The notes under the pieces are model-generated. The model did not search any database and was not told where the DNA came from. It worked only from the letters and a program-made list of their open reading frames with translations. From contig NZ_FXZK01000003.1 of assembly GCF_900184895.1 (NCBI RefSeq), forward strand, positions 62,001 through 126,000: a DNA stretch of 64,000 bases, written 5' to 3'. The first letter of the stretch is position 1. Every line of letters begins with the position of its first letter. Shown here one piece after another: positions 46,369-54,976 of this stretch. Both the position numbers and the translations under genes were made by a program. This stretch comes from Flavimaricola marinus. Lineage in GTDB: Bacteria; Pseudomonadota; Alphaproteobacteria; Rhodobacterales; Rhodobacteraceae.

Positions 46369-46899
46369 TTACGTGTTGCGCTTGCGCCGTACGATCCCCA
46401 GCCCGCCAAGTGCGATGGCCAGAAGCGGCAGCGAGGCCGGCAGCGGCACGGCGGCGATTGTCGTCGCGATGTCGAACGAGAAGCTGTGCACCGGCTCGGG
46501 GTTGAACATGTTGGCGAAGGTGACCGAGATCGAATTGTCGGTGAAGCTGGTCGCCAAGATGTCGGCCGTGTTGCCCGAGGTGAGCGTGAGACCGGTGATG
46601 ATCGACCCGTCGTCGGTGTCCAGCCCGGTGATTTCCCACGTGGTCGCGGCCCCGACGCTGCCGTAGTTGGTGATGTCGTAGACGAACTCGACCGAAGAGG
46701 CCGAAACGTCGGCGGTGATGATCCCGGCGTAGTCGGCTTCGGTCCCCGGATCGGTGACGGTGCTCTCGACGTCCACATAGTCGAAGCCATTCGCCGAAAA
46801 GACGAAATTCGCGGTGTCGGCCAAGAAGGTTGCGGCGTTGGCGCTCATGGGCAGCAAAGCGGCAAGGGCGGCGGCGGAGAGTATCTTGTACACGGTCAA
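46369..46899 (-). CDS. secreted VPLPA-CTERM sorting-domain protein
   Basis: A 176-residue exported protein. It starts with a signal peptide (MTVYKILSAAALAALLPMSANA, cleavage about 22) and ends with VPLPASLPLLAIALGGLG and a basic RRKRNT, the VPLPA variant of the PEP-CTERM sorting signal (motif, hydrophobic helix, positive tail). The middle is a beta-rich extracellular domain with Thr/Ser/Asp-rich strands and no recognised family. Such proteins are cut and anchored or released by an exosortase, none of which is in this window. The gene has its own terminator. Confidence 0.9.
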   Translation of the reverse strand: MTVYKILSAAALAALLPMSANAATFLADTANFVFSANGFDYVDVESTVTDPGTEADYAGIITADVSASSVEFVYDITNYGSVGAATTWEITGLDTDDGSIITGLTLTSGNTADILATSFTDNSISVTFANMFNPEPVHSFSFDIATTIAAVPLPASLPLLAIALGGLGIVRRKRNT

Positions 46900-47052
46900 T
46901 TCCTAACGAGTCACATTTGCGCCCGTCGTAGACCGGGGGCGGGCGATGCGAAACGGGGAAAAAACCGGAATGGTTAGCGCAGGTGGCGTCACTTCCGCCG
47001 GGTCATCCCGGGATTGGCGGCACCCCGATGGGTCGAGGCACCGCGCCGTGTG

Positions 47053-47940
47053 TCAGCCAAGGTGGGTGTTGAACCAGCCCAGCGTCCGATCCCACGCCAG
47101 TTCGGCGGCGGCTTCGTCGTAGCGCGGAGTGCTGTCGTTGTGAAAGCCGTGGTTCACGTCCGGGTAGATATGCGCCTCGTAGGTCTTGTCGTTGGCCTGC
47201 AACGCGGCCTCCATCGCGGGCCAGCCTTCGTTGATCCGCTCGTCGAGCCCGGCATATTGCAGCAGGAGAGGCGCTTCGATCCTTGGCACGTCTTCGGCCG
47301 CCGCCTGCCGTCCGTAGAACGGCACGCCAGCGCCGAGCTCCGGGTAGGCGACCGCAAGCGCATTCACCACGCCGCCGCCGTAGCAGAAGCCCGTGGCGCC
47401 GACCTTGCCGGTGCTGTCCTCGTGGCCGAGCAGGTATTCGAACCCGGCGAAGAAGTCGTTCATCAGCTTGGTCCCGTCGACCGTCCGCTGCAGATCCCGG
47501 CCTTCGGCGTCGTTGCCCGGATAGCCGCCGACAGAGGTCAGCCCGTCTGGCGCCAATGCGATGAACCCGGCCTTGGCCAGCCTGCGGGCCACGTCCTCGA
47601 TGTAAGGGTTCAGGCCCCGGTTTTCGTGGACCACCAGAACGGCGGGCAGGGGGCCTGTGGCGTTGGCGGGCTTGACCATATAGCCGCGCACCTCGCCGTG
47701 ACCGTTGGGCGAGGGATACATGATGTATTCGGGCAGGATGTCTTCGTCGTTGAAATTGACCTGCTGGGCCAGCGCATAGTTGGGCGACATCATGTTCAGA
47801 AGCGCCATCGCGGTGACGCCGCCGACGGCGAATTTGCCGGCCTTGTCGAGAAACTCACGTTTGGTGATCTGGCCGTGGGCGTAGAAATCGTAGAGTTCGA
47901 GCAGCTCTTGGTCGAAGTCCTTTGCGGTCATCCGGGTCAT
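47053..47940 (-). CDS. dienelactone hydrolase family protein with Tat-like signal (YghX-like)
   Basis: A 295-residue enzyme of the dienelactone hydrolase fold. The catalytic set is Cys186 in GFCYGGGVV, Asp233 in YAGLDERIN and His264 in VNHGFHND, with the conserved Glu in VVHENRGLN. The first 58 residues ([19 protein letters not shown]) look like a Tat signal but with Lys-Arg in place of two arginines; the same layout occurs in E. coli YghX (from memory). AGGAGG lies 7 bases before the ATG at 47940, which supports that start; a longer frame upstream is not credible. The substrate is unknown. Confidence 0.88.
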   Translation of the reverse strand: MTRMTAKDFDQELLELYDFYAHGQITKREFLDKAGKFAVGGVTAMALLNMMSPNYALAQQVNFNDEDILPEYIMYPSPNGHGEVRGYMVKPANATGPLPAVLVVHENRGLNPYIEDVARRLAKAGFIALAPDGLTSVGGYPGNDAEGRDLQRTVDGTKLMNDFFAGFEYLLGHEDSTGKVGATGFCYGGGVVNALAVAYPELGAGVPFYGRQAAAEDVPRIEAPLLLQYAGLDERINEGWPAMEAALQANDKTYEAHIYPDVNHGFHNDSTPRYDEAAAELAWDRTLGWFNTHLG

Positions 47941-48058
47941 GCGCAGCCTCCTGTTGCGTGGGGTGATCGGCGTCACCTCGGGCCCCATGTTAAGCGACGC
48001 CCGTTGTCTGGCAACGCACGATTGCGTAAGGTGAGCGGGCAAGCGGCGGGCCGCTGCC

Positions 48059-48601
48059 TCAGCCGTCTTTCCACTGCCCGGAGGCCAAGCCGTCGAGCGA
48101 CCAGTCGCCCACCCGCCAGCGCACCAGCCGCAGCGTTGGAAACCCGACATGCGCCGTCATCCGCCGCACCTGCCGGTTTCGCCCCTCGCGGAGTGTCAAC
48201 TCGATCCATGTGTCCGGCACGGATTTGCGAAAGCGCACCGGCGGATCGCGCGGCCAGAGGTCCGGCGCCTCGATCAGCCGCACTTGCGCGGGCCGGGTCG
48301 GACCGTCCTTGAGCGTGACGCCGCGCCGCAACGGTTCGAGATCGGCGTCGCTGGGCGCGCCTTCGACCTGCACCAGATAGGTCTTGGCCAGCTTGTGCGC
48401 CGGATCCGCGATCCGTGCCTGCAAGCGCCCGTCATCGGTGAGCACCATCAGCCCTTCGCTGTCCCGGTCCAGCCGGCCGGCGGGGTAAACCCCCGGCACG
48501 TCGATGAAATCCGAAAGCGTGCGCCGGGGCGACGGGCTTTTGCTATCGGTGAATTGCGACAGCACGTCGAAGGGCTTGTTGAACAGGATCACGCGGGTCA
48601 T
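48059..48601 (-). CDS. 23S rRNA pseudouridine synthase, RluE/RsuA family
   Basis: A 180-residue pseudouridine synthase of the RsuA/RluB/RluE/RluF family, the short form without an S4 domain, which is typical of RluE. The catalytic Asp45 is in [17 protein letters not shown], and the later motif [19 protein letters not shown] is also diagnostic. RluE of E. coli makes pseudouridine 2457 in 23S rRNA; the target here is inferred. The start at 48601 is preferred because the extension upstream runs into a non-conserved stretch. It is 42 bases downstream of the MerR-type gene on the same strand. Confidence 0.92.
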   Translation of the reverse strand: MTRVILFNKPFDVLSQFTDSKSPSPRRTLSDFIDVPGVYPAGRLDRDSEGLMVLTDDGRLQARIADPAHKLAKTYLVQVEGAPSDADLEPLRRGVTLKDGPTRPAQVRLIEAPDLWPRDPPVRFRKSVPDTWIELTLREGRNRQVRRMTAHVGFPTLRLVRWRVGDWSLDGLASGQWKDG

Positions 48602-48642
48602 GGCGAGGTTGTATCCCGCGCCGGCCTCGCGTGAAAGTTGCT

Positions 48643-49713
48643 TTAGAGGGCTGGCCGCATGAATAGCCCGTCGACGCGCCCCACATTGTCGTGGGCGATC
48701 CCCCAATTCTGCCGGGTGTTCTCGAAACGCAGTTCGAACACGTCGAAGCCGTTGTCATCCACACCGAGAAACCGCGCTTCTTGCAGAGCGCCGGCCTTGA
48801 CGAGTTCCTGCCGTGCCATTCCCTCTTGCGGTCGCATCAGTTCGGCCAGCGCCGGCGTGATCCGGGCATAGTCGATCTGGCCCGACAGGTGCTCGTCGAT
48901 TAGCCGCCGCAGGGCGGGCTCGCTCTCGGCAAGCGGTTGCCGCGCGGATTTGCGGTCGGCCAGAGCCACCTCCGCCTCTGCCAGTTCCTTGGCGGTGGTG
49001 CGGGTGGCGCTTATCTCTTGCCCGTTCTGGTGGATCGTCAGCCCGGTGACGTCGCCGCCGCTGCGCTGGATCGTGATCTGCGCGGGCACCAGTTTGAGGA
49101 AATAGGCGTCGGGCGCTTCGGCGAACATTTCGACCTGCGGCTGGGCGTTCACACGGATGAACAGTTTGCCGTCCTCGGCCTTGATTTCGCAGAAGCTGTC
49201 ATCAAAGAGCCGGTAGGCGCCGGGCAGGGTGCCGAGCGCTTCGGCGGGCATGTCGATGGCGGTGCGTGGCCGGGCCTGTTCGTAGCGCTTCCATGCGATG
49301 TCGTCGGTTTGGGTGTCCAAGGCTTGGGTCTCCTTTGCGAGGGCGATGAGATCACCGATGGGCAGGGCATGGCCTTCGGTCAGCGCGGGTCTGAGCGCCG
49401 CGATCCGCGCCAGTGCCGCGTCGATGTCGCGCCGCTTGTCGGTCAGGTGCTGCTCTTGCATTTGCAGAAGCGTGGCGAAATCGGCCCCACCGGGCGCCAG
49501 CGCCTCGCCGATCTGCGACAGGCTGAGCCCCATGGAGCGCAGCGTCAGGATCTGGTTGAGCCGCTCGATTTCCGCAGGCCCGTAGACTCGCCAGCCCTTG
49601 GCCGTCCGCTGCGGGGTGAGCAGGCCGCGTTCTTCGTAGACCCGAAGCGCGCGGGTGGTCAGCCCGATTTCGCGGGCGCAGTCGGCTGCGGTGAGGTGCT
49701 GATCTGTGGTCAT
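48643..49713 (-). CDS. MerR-type regulator with two small C-terminal domains
   Basis: A 356-residue regulator. Residues about 5-75 are a MerR helix-turn-helix with wing ([19 protein letters not shown], then [13 protein letters not shown]), followed by a dimerisation coiled coil to about 145. The remainder is unusual: about 160-255 ([18 protein letters not shown]...) resembles the DUF3471-like lipocalin module and about 265-356 ([19 protein letters not shown]...[14 protein letters not shown]) resembles a small module otherwise seen behind beta-lactamase and hydrolase domains; both assignments are by eye. They probably form the ligand-sensing part. A 19-bp-spaced promoter, the MerR hallmark, lies in front of the gene. 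It is divergent from the decarboxylase. Confidence 0.82.
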   Translation of the reverse strand: MTTDQHLTAADCAREIGLTTRALRVYEERGLLTPQRTAKGWRVYGPAEIERLNQILTLRSMGLSLSQIGEALAPGGADFATLLQMQEQHLTDKRRDIDAALARIAALRPALTEGHALPIGDLIALAKETQALDTQTDDIAWKRYEQARPRTAIDMPAEALGTLPGAYRLFDDSFCEIKAEDGKLFIRVNAQPQVEMFAEAPDAYFLKLVPAQITIQRSGGDVTGLTIHQNGQEISATRTTAKELAEAEVALADRKSARQPLAESEPALRRLIDEHLSGQIDYARITPALAELMRPQEGMARQELVKAGALQEARFLGVDDNGFDVFELRFENTRQNWGIAHDNVGRVDGLFMRPAL

Positions 49714-49740
49714 GGCCTTGCCTTTGGTGAACGACTCGCA

Positions 49741-49771
49741 GGTGTAGGGTATGACCCAAGGTCCGGTGCAA
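49741..49771 (-). promoter_or_regulatory. MerR-type promoter with 19-bp spacer
   Basis: Reading the minus strand, TTGCAC (49771-49766) and TACACC (49746-49741) are separated by 19 bases, the over-long spacing that MerR regulators correct by bending DNA. The spacer contains GGGTCATACCC, an interrupted palindrome with a 3-base centre. It lies 28 bases upstream of the MerR-type start codon, suggesting autoregulation. Confidence 0.5.
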
Positions 49772-49816
49772 GGACGAAAATATCCCCTGAACCCGCCAGA
49801 TTGACGGTTTGCGCCC

Positions 49817-49840
49817 CGCGCCGAAAACATTTTTCGCGCG
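49817..49840. promoter_or_regulatory. inverted repeat upstream of the decarboxylase leader
   Basis: CGCG-C-CGAAAA-CAT-TTTTCG-CGCG is a near-perfect 10-bp dyad with a single extra base on one side. It could be an operator or the base of a leader hairpin, 41 bases before the leader ORF start. Confidence 0.4.
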
Positions 49841-49880
49841 CTGCAATTTTTCTCTTGATCCGAATCCGGTTTGGCCCCAA

Positions 49881-50033
49881 ATGCAGCGCCATAGACGCCA
49901 ACGCACGCGCCTCTGGCCGAGTAGCAGTCAACGCACACGTGTTTACGTAGCGACGGTAACGTCTCCCTTGGAACTGAGCGGTCTTGGGCGGGTGAAATCC
50001 GTTATGGCCGGGTCTACTGGAGATGACCAATGA
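49881..50033 (+). CDS. arginine-rich leader ORF of the decarboxylase gene
   Basis: A 50-codon ORF starting at the only ATG in the frame (49881). Its first 20 residues are MQRHRRQRTRLWPSSSQRTR, with seven arginines, followed by a Val/Thr/Ser-Pro stretch (VYVATVTSPLELSGLG). The stop overlaps the decarboxylase start in ATGA, so ribosomes finishing it could restart there. An uncomfortable point is the weak ribosome binding site. The DNA in the middle also forms a GACG-GTAA-CGTC hairpin (49952-49963). The position and arginine content resemble leader-peptide control of ornithine decarboxylase in enterobacteria (SpeFL, established), with which the sequence is not otherwise compared here. Confidence 0.5.
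   Translation: MQRHRRQRTRLWPSSSQRTRVYVATVTSPLELSGLGRVKSVMAGSTGDDQ
49921..50029 (+). ncRNA. candidate structured leader (speF-like motif) of the decarboxylase gene
   Basis: The 5' leader has a GACG/CGTC stem closed by a GTAA (GNRA) tetraloop at 49952-49963, just before CTCCCTTGGA, and further GC-rich pairing possibilities. A speF leader motif has been described upstream of alphaproteobacterial ornithine decarboxylase genes (established, from memory); I could not run a covariance search. The region also encodes the Arg-rich ORF, so conservation here may be of RNA, peptide or both. Confidence 0.4.
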
Positions 50034-51196
50034 CTGTACACTTTGGTGCCCCCGCAGTGCGGGAGGCCGTCCCATCCCGTCTCGATACCTTCATCGCATC
50101 GCGCGAGTTCGATCACCCGACCCTCGTCATCGACGTGGACCGGGTCGAGCAGCAATACAACGCGCTGAAGGCGGGCCTCGGCCGCGCCGACATTCATTAC
50201 GCCGTCAAGGCCAACCCGGCCCGCGAGATCATCGAGCGTCTGGTTGCGCTGGGCTCGCATTTCGACGCCGCCAGCCGTGGCGAAATCGAGCTGTGCCTTG
50301 GTCTGGGTGCCCATCCCGACACCATCTCCTTTGGCAACACCATCAAACGCGCCTCCGACATCGCCTTTGCATGGAACGCCGGGATCACCCTGTTCTCCGC
50401 CGATGCCGAGGAAGAGCTGGAGAAGATCGCAGAGCACGCCCCCGGCGCCTCGGTCTATATCCGACTGATCGTCGAGACGTCCGAGGCCGACTGGCCGCTC
50501 AGCCGCAAGTTTGGCTGTGACCGCGATACCGCGATCCGTCTGCTCGGCTATGCCAAGGAGCTGGGTCTGAACCCGGTTGGTTTCTCGTTCCACGTTGGAT
50601 CGCAGACCCGTCGCGCCGAGATGTGGGCCCCCACTCTCGATGCGCTGGCCGAGATCTGGCACGCTGCCCGCGATGCGGGCCACGAGTTGACCTTGCTCAA
50701 CATCGGCGGCGGTTTCCCGGCGTTCTATGGTGAGGCCATCGAAGCCCCCACCTCCTATGCGTCGCGCGTGATTGAGCAGGTCGAGGCTCGTTTCGGTGCC
50801 GTTCCACAGATCATGGCAGAGCCGGGCCGCGGCATGGTCGCCGAGGCCGGTGCCATCGTGGCCGAAGTCATGCTCGTCAGCCGCAAGTCGGACCGCGACG
50901 TGCACCGCTGGGTCTATCTGTCGATCGGCCGTTTCTCTGGCCTGGCCGAGACCGAGGGCGAAGCGATCCGCTATCAGTTCGAGACCGAGCGCGACGCCGA
51001 TCCGATGGGCCCCTGCATCATGGCAGGCCCGTCCTGTGACAGCGCAGATGTGCTTTATGAGAAACGCCCGATGAACCTGCCGCTGACGCTGAAGTCCGGC
51101 GACCGCATCGTTATCCGCAACACGGGTGCCTATACCAGCACCTATTCTTCGGTCTGTTTCAATGGCTTCCCTCCTCTGGACGTGGTTGTCATCTGA
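50030..51196 (+). CDS. ornithine/lysine decarboxylase, fold type III
   Basis: A 388-residue PLP-dependent decarboxylase of the eukaryotic ornithine-decarboxylase type. Lys60 in HYAVKANP forms the Schiff base; FHVGSQ and NIGGGFP are the phosphate-binding loops, and Cys in MAGPSCDSADVLYE is the catalytic cysteine from the partner subunit. It would make putrescine (or cadaverine) as the first step of polyamine synthesis. Substrate choice between ornithine and lysine cannot be decided by eye. The ATG overlaps the leader ORF's stop; TGGAG lies seven bases upstream. It is divergent from the MerR regulator and followed by a strong hairpin. Confidence 0.92.
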   Translation: MTVHFGAPAVREAVPSRLDTFIASREFDHPTLVIDVDRVEQQYNALKAGLGRADIHYAVKANPAREIIERLVALGSHFDAASRGEIELCLGLGAHPDTISFGNTIKRASDIAFAWNAGITLFSADAEEELEKIAEHAPGASVYIRLIVETSEADWPLSRKFGCDRDTAIRLLGYAKELGLNPVGFSFHVGSQTRRAEMWAPTLDALAEIWHAARDAGHELTLLNIGGGFPAFYGEAIEAPTSYASRVIEQVEARFGAVPQIMAEPGRGMVAEAGAIVAEVMLVSRKSDRDVHRWVYLSIGRFSGLAETEGEAIRYQFETERDADPMGPCIMAGPSCDSADVLYEKRPMNLPLTLKSGDRIVIRNTGAYTSTYSSVCFNGFPPLDVVVI

Positions 51197-51214
51197 CCTC
51201 TGACACGCAAGCCT

Positions 51215-51243
51215 GCGGCGCACGGTATACCATCGTGCGCCGC
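51215..51243 (+). terminator. hairpin after the decarboxylase gene
   Basis: GCGGCGCACG (51215-51224) and CGTGCGCCGC (51234-51243) pair perfectly over 10 bp with a 9-base loop, 18 bases beyond the stop. No T run follows; it may be a terminator or a 3'-end stabiliser. Confidence 0.5.
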
Positions 51244-51333
51244 TAAGCGTTTCAAAGAAGGGCATTTTCTGGCTTTACAGGTGTGTCGATCTCGCTAGGT
51301 AGGAAGCCAACCAAGCGCGAAGGTCCGCCCCAG

Positions 51334-52614
51334 ATGAGCCCGATTGCCGATCATCCCCTGCGATATGCCCTGTCCAACGAGCTGCACGCCCGCCCGTTTC
51401 CAACGGTCACGGCCCCAAGCCGCGCGGCCTATCTGGCGCTCAAGCCCGCCCAGAACGCCGCCGGCCGCGATCGCGACGCGGACCGCGCACATCTGATCCA
51501 GTTGCTCGACCGTTTCGGCGCTCAGCACCCGCAGCCCGGCGCGACCCATTACTCCGGCCAGATCGGCAAGCACATGCTGAAATGGGAGAGCCATACCGAG
51601 TTCGTCACCTACACGATCTTTGGTGACGGAGTGGCCGACCGTCCGTTCGATGCCGCGACCTTTGCGGTGTTTCCGACCGATTGGATGGAAGCTGCCCCCG
51701 GCACGCGGATGACCTCGGCCCTGATCCGCATCGAGGAGGCCGGCACTGACGAGAGCATCCTCAAGAAGGTTGAGGATTGGTTCGTTCTGGAAAGCATCGC
51801 GGTGAGCCGGGTTCTGGACAACGAGTTGGTGGTGGCGGGCGATTTCCGCATCGATCCGGCGGGCCATATGCGGTTTGCCGTGTTTGCCCGCCCCGGGACG
51901 GGCGATCGTCGCATCGGTCGCGTGGTCCAGCGCCTGTGCGAGATCGAGACCTACAAGTCGATGTCGATGCTGGGCCTCGCCCGCGCCCGCGACCTTGGCC
52001 CCCAGATGAACGCCGTCGACGTCAAGCTGTCGGCCCTGTTGTCGGAAATGGTCGGCCCATTGGGTGATCCGGCCGAGACCTTGCAATCGCTGCTGTCGAT
52101 TTCCTCCGAGCTGGAGAACATCGTCGCCAAATCGAATTTCCGCTTTGGCGCGACGGGGGCCTATGAGACCATCGTGAACCAACGCATCGAGGTGCTGCGC
52201 GAGGAGCGGATGGAGGGTCGCCAGACTTTTGCCGAATTCATGGTGCGCCGATTTGATCCCGCGATGCGGACGGTAAAATCGACCGAGGCACGGCTGCAAT
52301 TGATGTCCGCCCGCGCGGTTCGTGCCGCCGAGTTGCTGCGCACCCGCGTCGATGTCGAGCGGTCTGCCGAGAACCAGAAGATCCTCGCCAGTCTGGACCA
52401 GCGCGCGGACCTGCAACTGCGCTTGCAGCGCACCGTCGAGGGCCTGTCGGTGGTGGCGATCAGCTACTATGCCCTGAACCTCGTGCTCTATCTGCTTGGC
52501 CCGTTGGAATATGCCACCAACACCAGCAAGACGATGTTGGCCGCCTTTGCCACGCCTGTGGTCGTTATCGCGGTCTGGCTGATGGTGCGCCGCATCCGCA
52601 AGCATCTGGACTGA
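51334..52614 (+). CDS. DUF3422 family membrane-anchored protein
   Basis: A 426-residue protein of the DUF3422 family, which is widespread in alphaproteobacteria and whose function is unknown. The N-terminus has the signature LRYALSNELHARPFPTV. A long soluble part contains coiled-coil stretches with RQTFAEFMVRRFDPAMRTV, and two transmembrane helices lie at the C-terminus (about 375-395 and 402-420), ending in basic RRIRKHLD. This suggests a cytoplasmic domain held at the inner membrane. A GTG start at 51283 is also possible. It follows the decarboxylase on the same strand after 137 bases, beyond the hairpin. Confidence 0.88.
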   Translation: MSPIADHPLRYALSNELHARPFPTVTAPSRAAYLALKPAQNAAGRDRDADRAHLIQLLDRFGAQHPQPGATHYSGQIGKHMLKWESHTEFVTYTIFGDGVADRPFDAATFAVFPTDWMEAAPGTRMTSALIRIEEAGTDESILKKVEDWFVLESIAVSRVLDNELVVAGDFRIDPAGHMRFAVFARPGTGDRRIGRVVQRLCEIETYKSMSMLGLARARDLGPQMNAVDVKLSALLSEMVGPLGDPAETLQSLLSISSELENIVAKSNFRFGATGAYETIVNQRIEVLREERMEGRQTFAEFMVRRFDPAMRTVKSTEARLQLMSARAVRAAELLRTRVDVERSAENQKILASLDQRADLQLRLQRTVEGLSVVAISYYALNLVLYLLGPLEYATNTSKTMLAAFATPVVVIAVWLMVRRIRKHLD

Positions 52615-52692
52615 GCCGGGGCCGCTGCTGACGGCTTTTGTCTGCCCGCAATAGCGGGTATCACCGAGCCTGACGGTGCGGAGACAAATGCC

Positions 52693-53505
52693 ATGACCAT
52701 GACCAAGCAGGTGATCTGCATCAACTGGGGCACGAAATACGGCCCCGCCTATATCAATCGCCTTTACGGCATGGTGGCCCGCAATATCACGCCGCCGTTC
52801 AGCTTCACCTGCTTTACCGACAACCCCGCAGGCATCCGCGAGGAGGTCTTGTGCGAGGAGTTGCCGCCGATCGCGGTGGAGATGCCGACGGGCACCCTTG
52901 GCATCTGGCCGAAATCCCGCCTGTGGGGGCCGAAGCTCGGCTCGCTCACGGGCCCGGTCCTTTTCATGGACCTTGATCTGGTCGTCACAGGCAGCCTCGA
53001 TCCGTTCTTTGAGTTCGGAGCGCCCGAGGACGTGATCCTGTCGCGCAACCCGTCGAACCCGCTGGAAAAGCTGGGTCAGACCAGCGTGTTCCGGTTCTCG
53101 GTCGGCTCTCTGTTACCGCTACAGCAGCGCTTTGAGGCCGATCCGCAGGGCGTGGCGGACGAATACCGCTTTGAGCAGCGCTTTGTGACCCGCAATGCGC
53201 CGGGCGGGGTGAGCCTGTTTCCGGCCCCTTGGGTCCGTCATTTCCGCCGCCATTGCCGCAGGCCGTTTCCGCTGAACTATCTGCTGCCGCCCAAGCTGCC
53301 CGCCGATGCTCGGATCGTGATCTTTCCCGGGTCGCTGGAGCCTTACCACGCCATCGAGGGCCGTTATGACGAGGCCTCGCCGGTGGAGACCCCGCTTGGC
53401 CATCTCGCCCGCACCTTTGGCAAGGGCCGCACCGAGGGCGTCTGGGCGCATTTGCGCCATTACATCCTGCCGACCAAATGGGTCGAAGAGCACTGGCGCG
53501 AATGA
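52693..53505 (+). CDS. glycosyltransferase-like protein
   Basis: A 270-residue protein resembling a small GT-A glycosyltransferase: the N-terminal strand QVICINWGTKYG, FTCFTDNP, and the metal-binding DxD at Asp93/Asp95 in VLFMDLDLVVTG. Similar proteins are found in many Rhodobacterales, with unknown sugar donors and acceptors. The C-terminal half has PFPLNYLLPPKLP and a Trp-rich end. The stop overlaps the ATG of the following FAD oxidoreductase in ATGA, so the two are translationally coupled; a shared pathway, such as decorating a surface sugar, is inferred only from that. Confidence 0.8.
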   Translation: MTMTKQVICINWGTKYGPAYINRLYGMVARNITPPFSFTCFTDNPAGIREEVLCEELPPIAVEMPTGTLGIWPKSRLWGPKLGSLTGPVLFMDLDLVVTGSLDPFFEFGAPEDVILSRNPSNPLEKLGQTSVFRFSVGSLLPLQQRFEADPQGVADEYRFEQRFVTRNAPGGVSLFPAPWVRHFRRHCRRPFPLNYLLPPKLPADARIVIFPGSLEPYHAIEGRYDEASPVETPLGHLARTFGKGRTEGVWAHLRHYILPTKWVEEHWRE

Positions 53506-54848
53506 TCCCGTTTCCGATTTCCGACGCCAGCCCGATTGCCCATCCCGGCCCGCCACCGGCCGAGGCCGATGTGGTGATCGTTGGCGGCGGTATCGTCGGG
53601 GTGATGACCGCGTGGCATCTGGCCCGAGATGGTGTCCGGGTGGTTCTGATCGAGAAGGGCCGGGTGGCGGGCGAGCAGTCCTCGCGCAACTGGGGCTGGA
53701 TTCGCGCGCAGGGCCGTGATGCCGCCGAGTTGCCGATCGTGGTCGAGGCGGGGGCGCTGTGGCGCGATCTGGCCGAGACCATCGGTGAGGATCTGGGCCT
53801 GCGCCAGACCGGCGTTGCCTATCTGGCCAAGGACGCCGCCGAGATGGCGGGCTATGAGGCGTGGCTGCCCAATGCCGTCGCCGCGGGGGTCGACAGCCGC
53901 CTGCTGGGCTCTGCCGAGGTGGCTGCGCTGCTGCCCGAAGCCGCCCGCACATGGGCCGGTGGCTTGTGGACGGCCACCGACATGCGCGCCGAGCCGTGGG
54001 TTGCCGTGCCGGCCTTGGCCCGAGCCGCAGTGCGCGAGGGGGCGCAGATCGTCGAGGGCTGTGCGGTGCGTAGCCTCGACGTCGAAGCGGGCCGGATCGC
54101 CGGTGTGATCACCGAGGCGGGCCGGATCAAGGCAGGGTCGGTTGTGGTCGCGGGGGGCGCGTGGTCGTCGCTGCTGCTTCGTCGGCACGGCATCGCGCTG
54201 CCGCAACTGTCGGTCCGGGCCACGGTGGTGGCGACAGAGCCGGGGCCGGAGGTGTTTTCCGGCGCGGCGGTTGATGGCCTTTTGGCGTGGCGGCGCAGGC
54301 AGGACGGCGGCTTTACGCTCGCCCCGTCGGGTTATCGCGAACTGTTTGTGGGGCCGGACGCATTTCGCCATCTGCGGAAATATGCTCAACAGATCTATCA
54401 GGATCCGCTGGGCACCCGCCTCTGGCCCAAAGCCCCCAAGGGGTTCCCCGATGCCTGGGGCACGCCGCGCCGCTGGGACGCCGACAAGCCGAGCCCGTTC
54501 GAGGCGATGCGCGTCCTAAATCCCGCGCCGAACCACGCCAGAGTGACCAAGATGCTCCGCGATTTCGAAGCGACGTTCCCCGGCCACGGTCCGGCGAGGG
54601 CAAAGGCCGCTTGGGCGGGGATGATCGACACCATGCCGGATGTCGTTCCGGTGGTGGACCGGGCCGAGAGCCTGCCGGGCCTGACCATTGCGACGGGCAT
54701 GAGCGGCCACGGGTTCGGCATTGGCCCTGCCTTTGGCCGGATCGCGGCGGCGCTGGTGCAGGGCAAGGAGCCGGGCCACGATCTGAGCCGGTTCCGCCTG
54801 TCACGCTTTTCGGATGGATCGAAGCTGGTTCTGGGCCCGAGCCTTTAG
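53502..54848 (+). CDS. FAD-dependent amino-acid oxidase/dehydrogenase-like protein (DAO fold)
   Basis: A 448-residue flavoprotein of the D-amino-acid oxidase/glycine oxidase/DadA fold. The dinucleotide-binding motif VVIVGGGIVGVMTAWHL lies at about 24-40; SSRNWGWIRAQGRD is a flavin-proximal segment shared with related oxidases; the C-terminal FAD motif is TGMSGHGFGIGPAFGR. It would oxidise an amine or amino acid, but the substrate cannot be read from the sequence. The start overlaps the glycosyltransferase stop by four bases and has no separate ribosome binding site, so coupling is likely. Confidence 0.85.
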   Translation: MIPFPISDASPIAHPGPPPAEADVVIVGGGIVGVMTAWHLARDGVRVVLIEKGRVAGEQSSRNWGWIRAQGRDAAELPIVVEAGALWRDLAETIGEDLGLRQTGVAYLAKDAAEMAGYEAWLPNAVAAGVDSRLLGSAEVAALLPEAARTWAGGLWTATDMRAEPWVAVPALARAAVREGAQIVEGCAVRSLDVEAGRIAGVITEAGRIKAGSVVVAGGAWSSLLLRRHGIALPQLSVRATVVATEPGPEVFSGAAVDGLLAWRRRQDGGFTLAPSGYRELFVGPDAFRHLRKYAQQIYQDPLGTRLWPKAPKGFPDAWGTPRRWDADKPSPFEAMRVLNPAPNHARVTKMLRDFEATFPGHGPARAKAAWAGMIDTMPDVVPVVDRAESLPGLTIATGMSGHGFGIGPAFGRIAAALVQGKEPGHDLSRFRLSRFSDGSKLVLGPSL

Positions 54849-54976
54849 CGGCGACGATGATCGCCAAGCTGTGACCGGCCGCGACGGGCTGACCGCCGTG
54901 CGCATCTTGCGCTTGCCCGTCGACCGCGACATTGTTTGCCTGTCCATCACACCACAGACCCAAAAGGGGAACCGCC

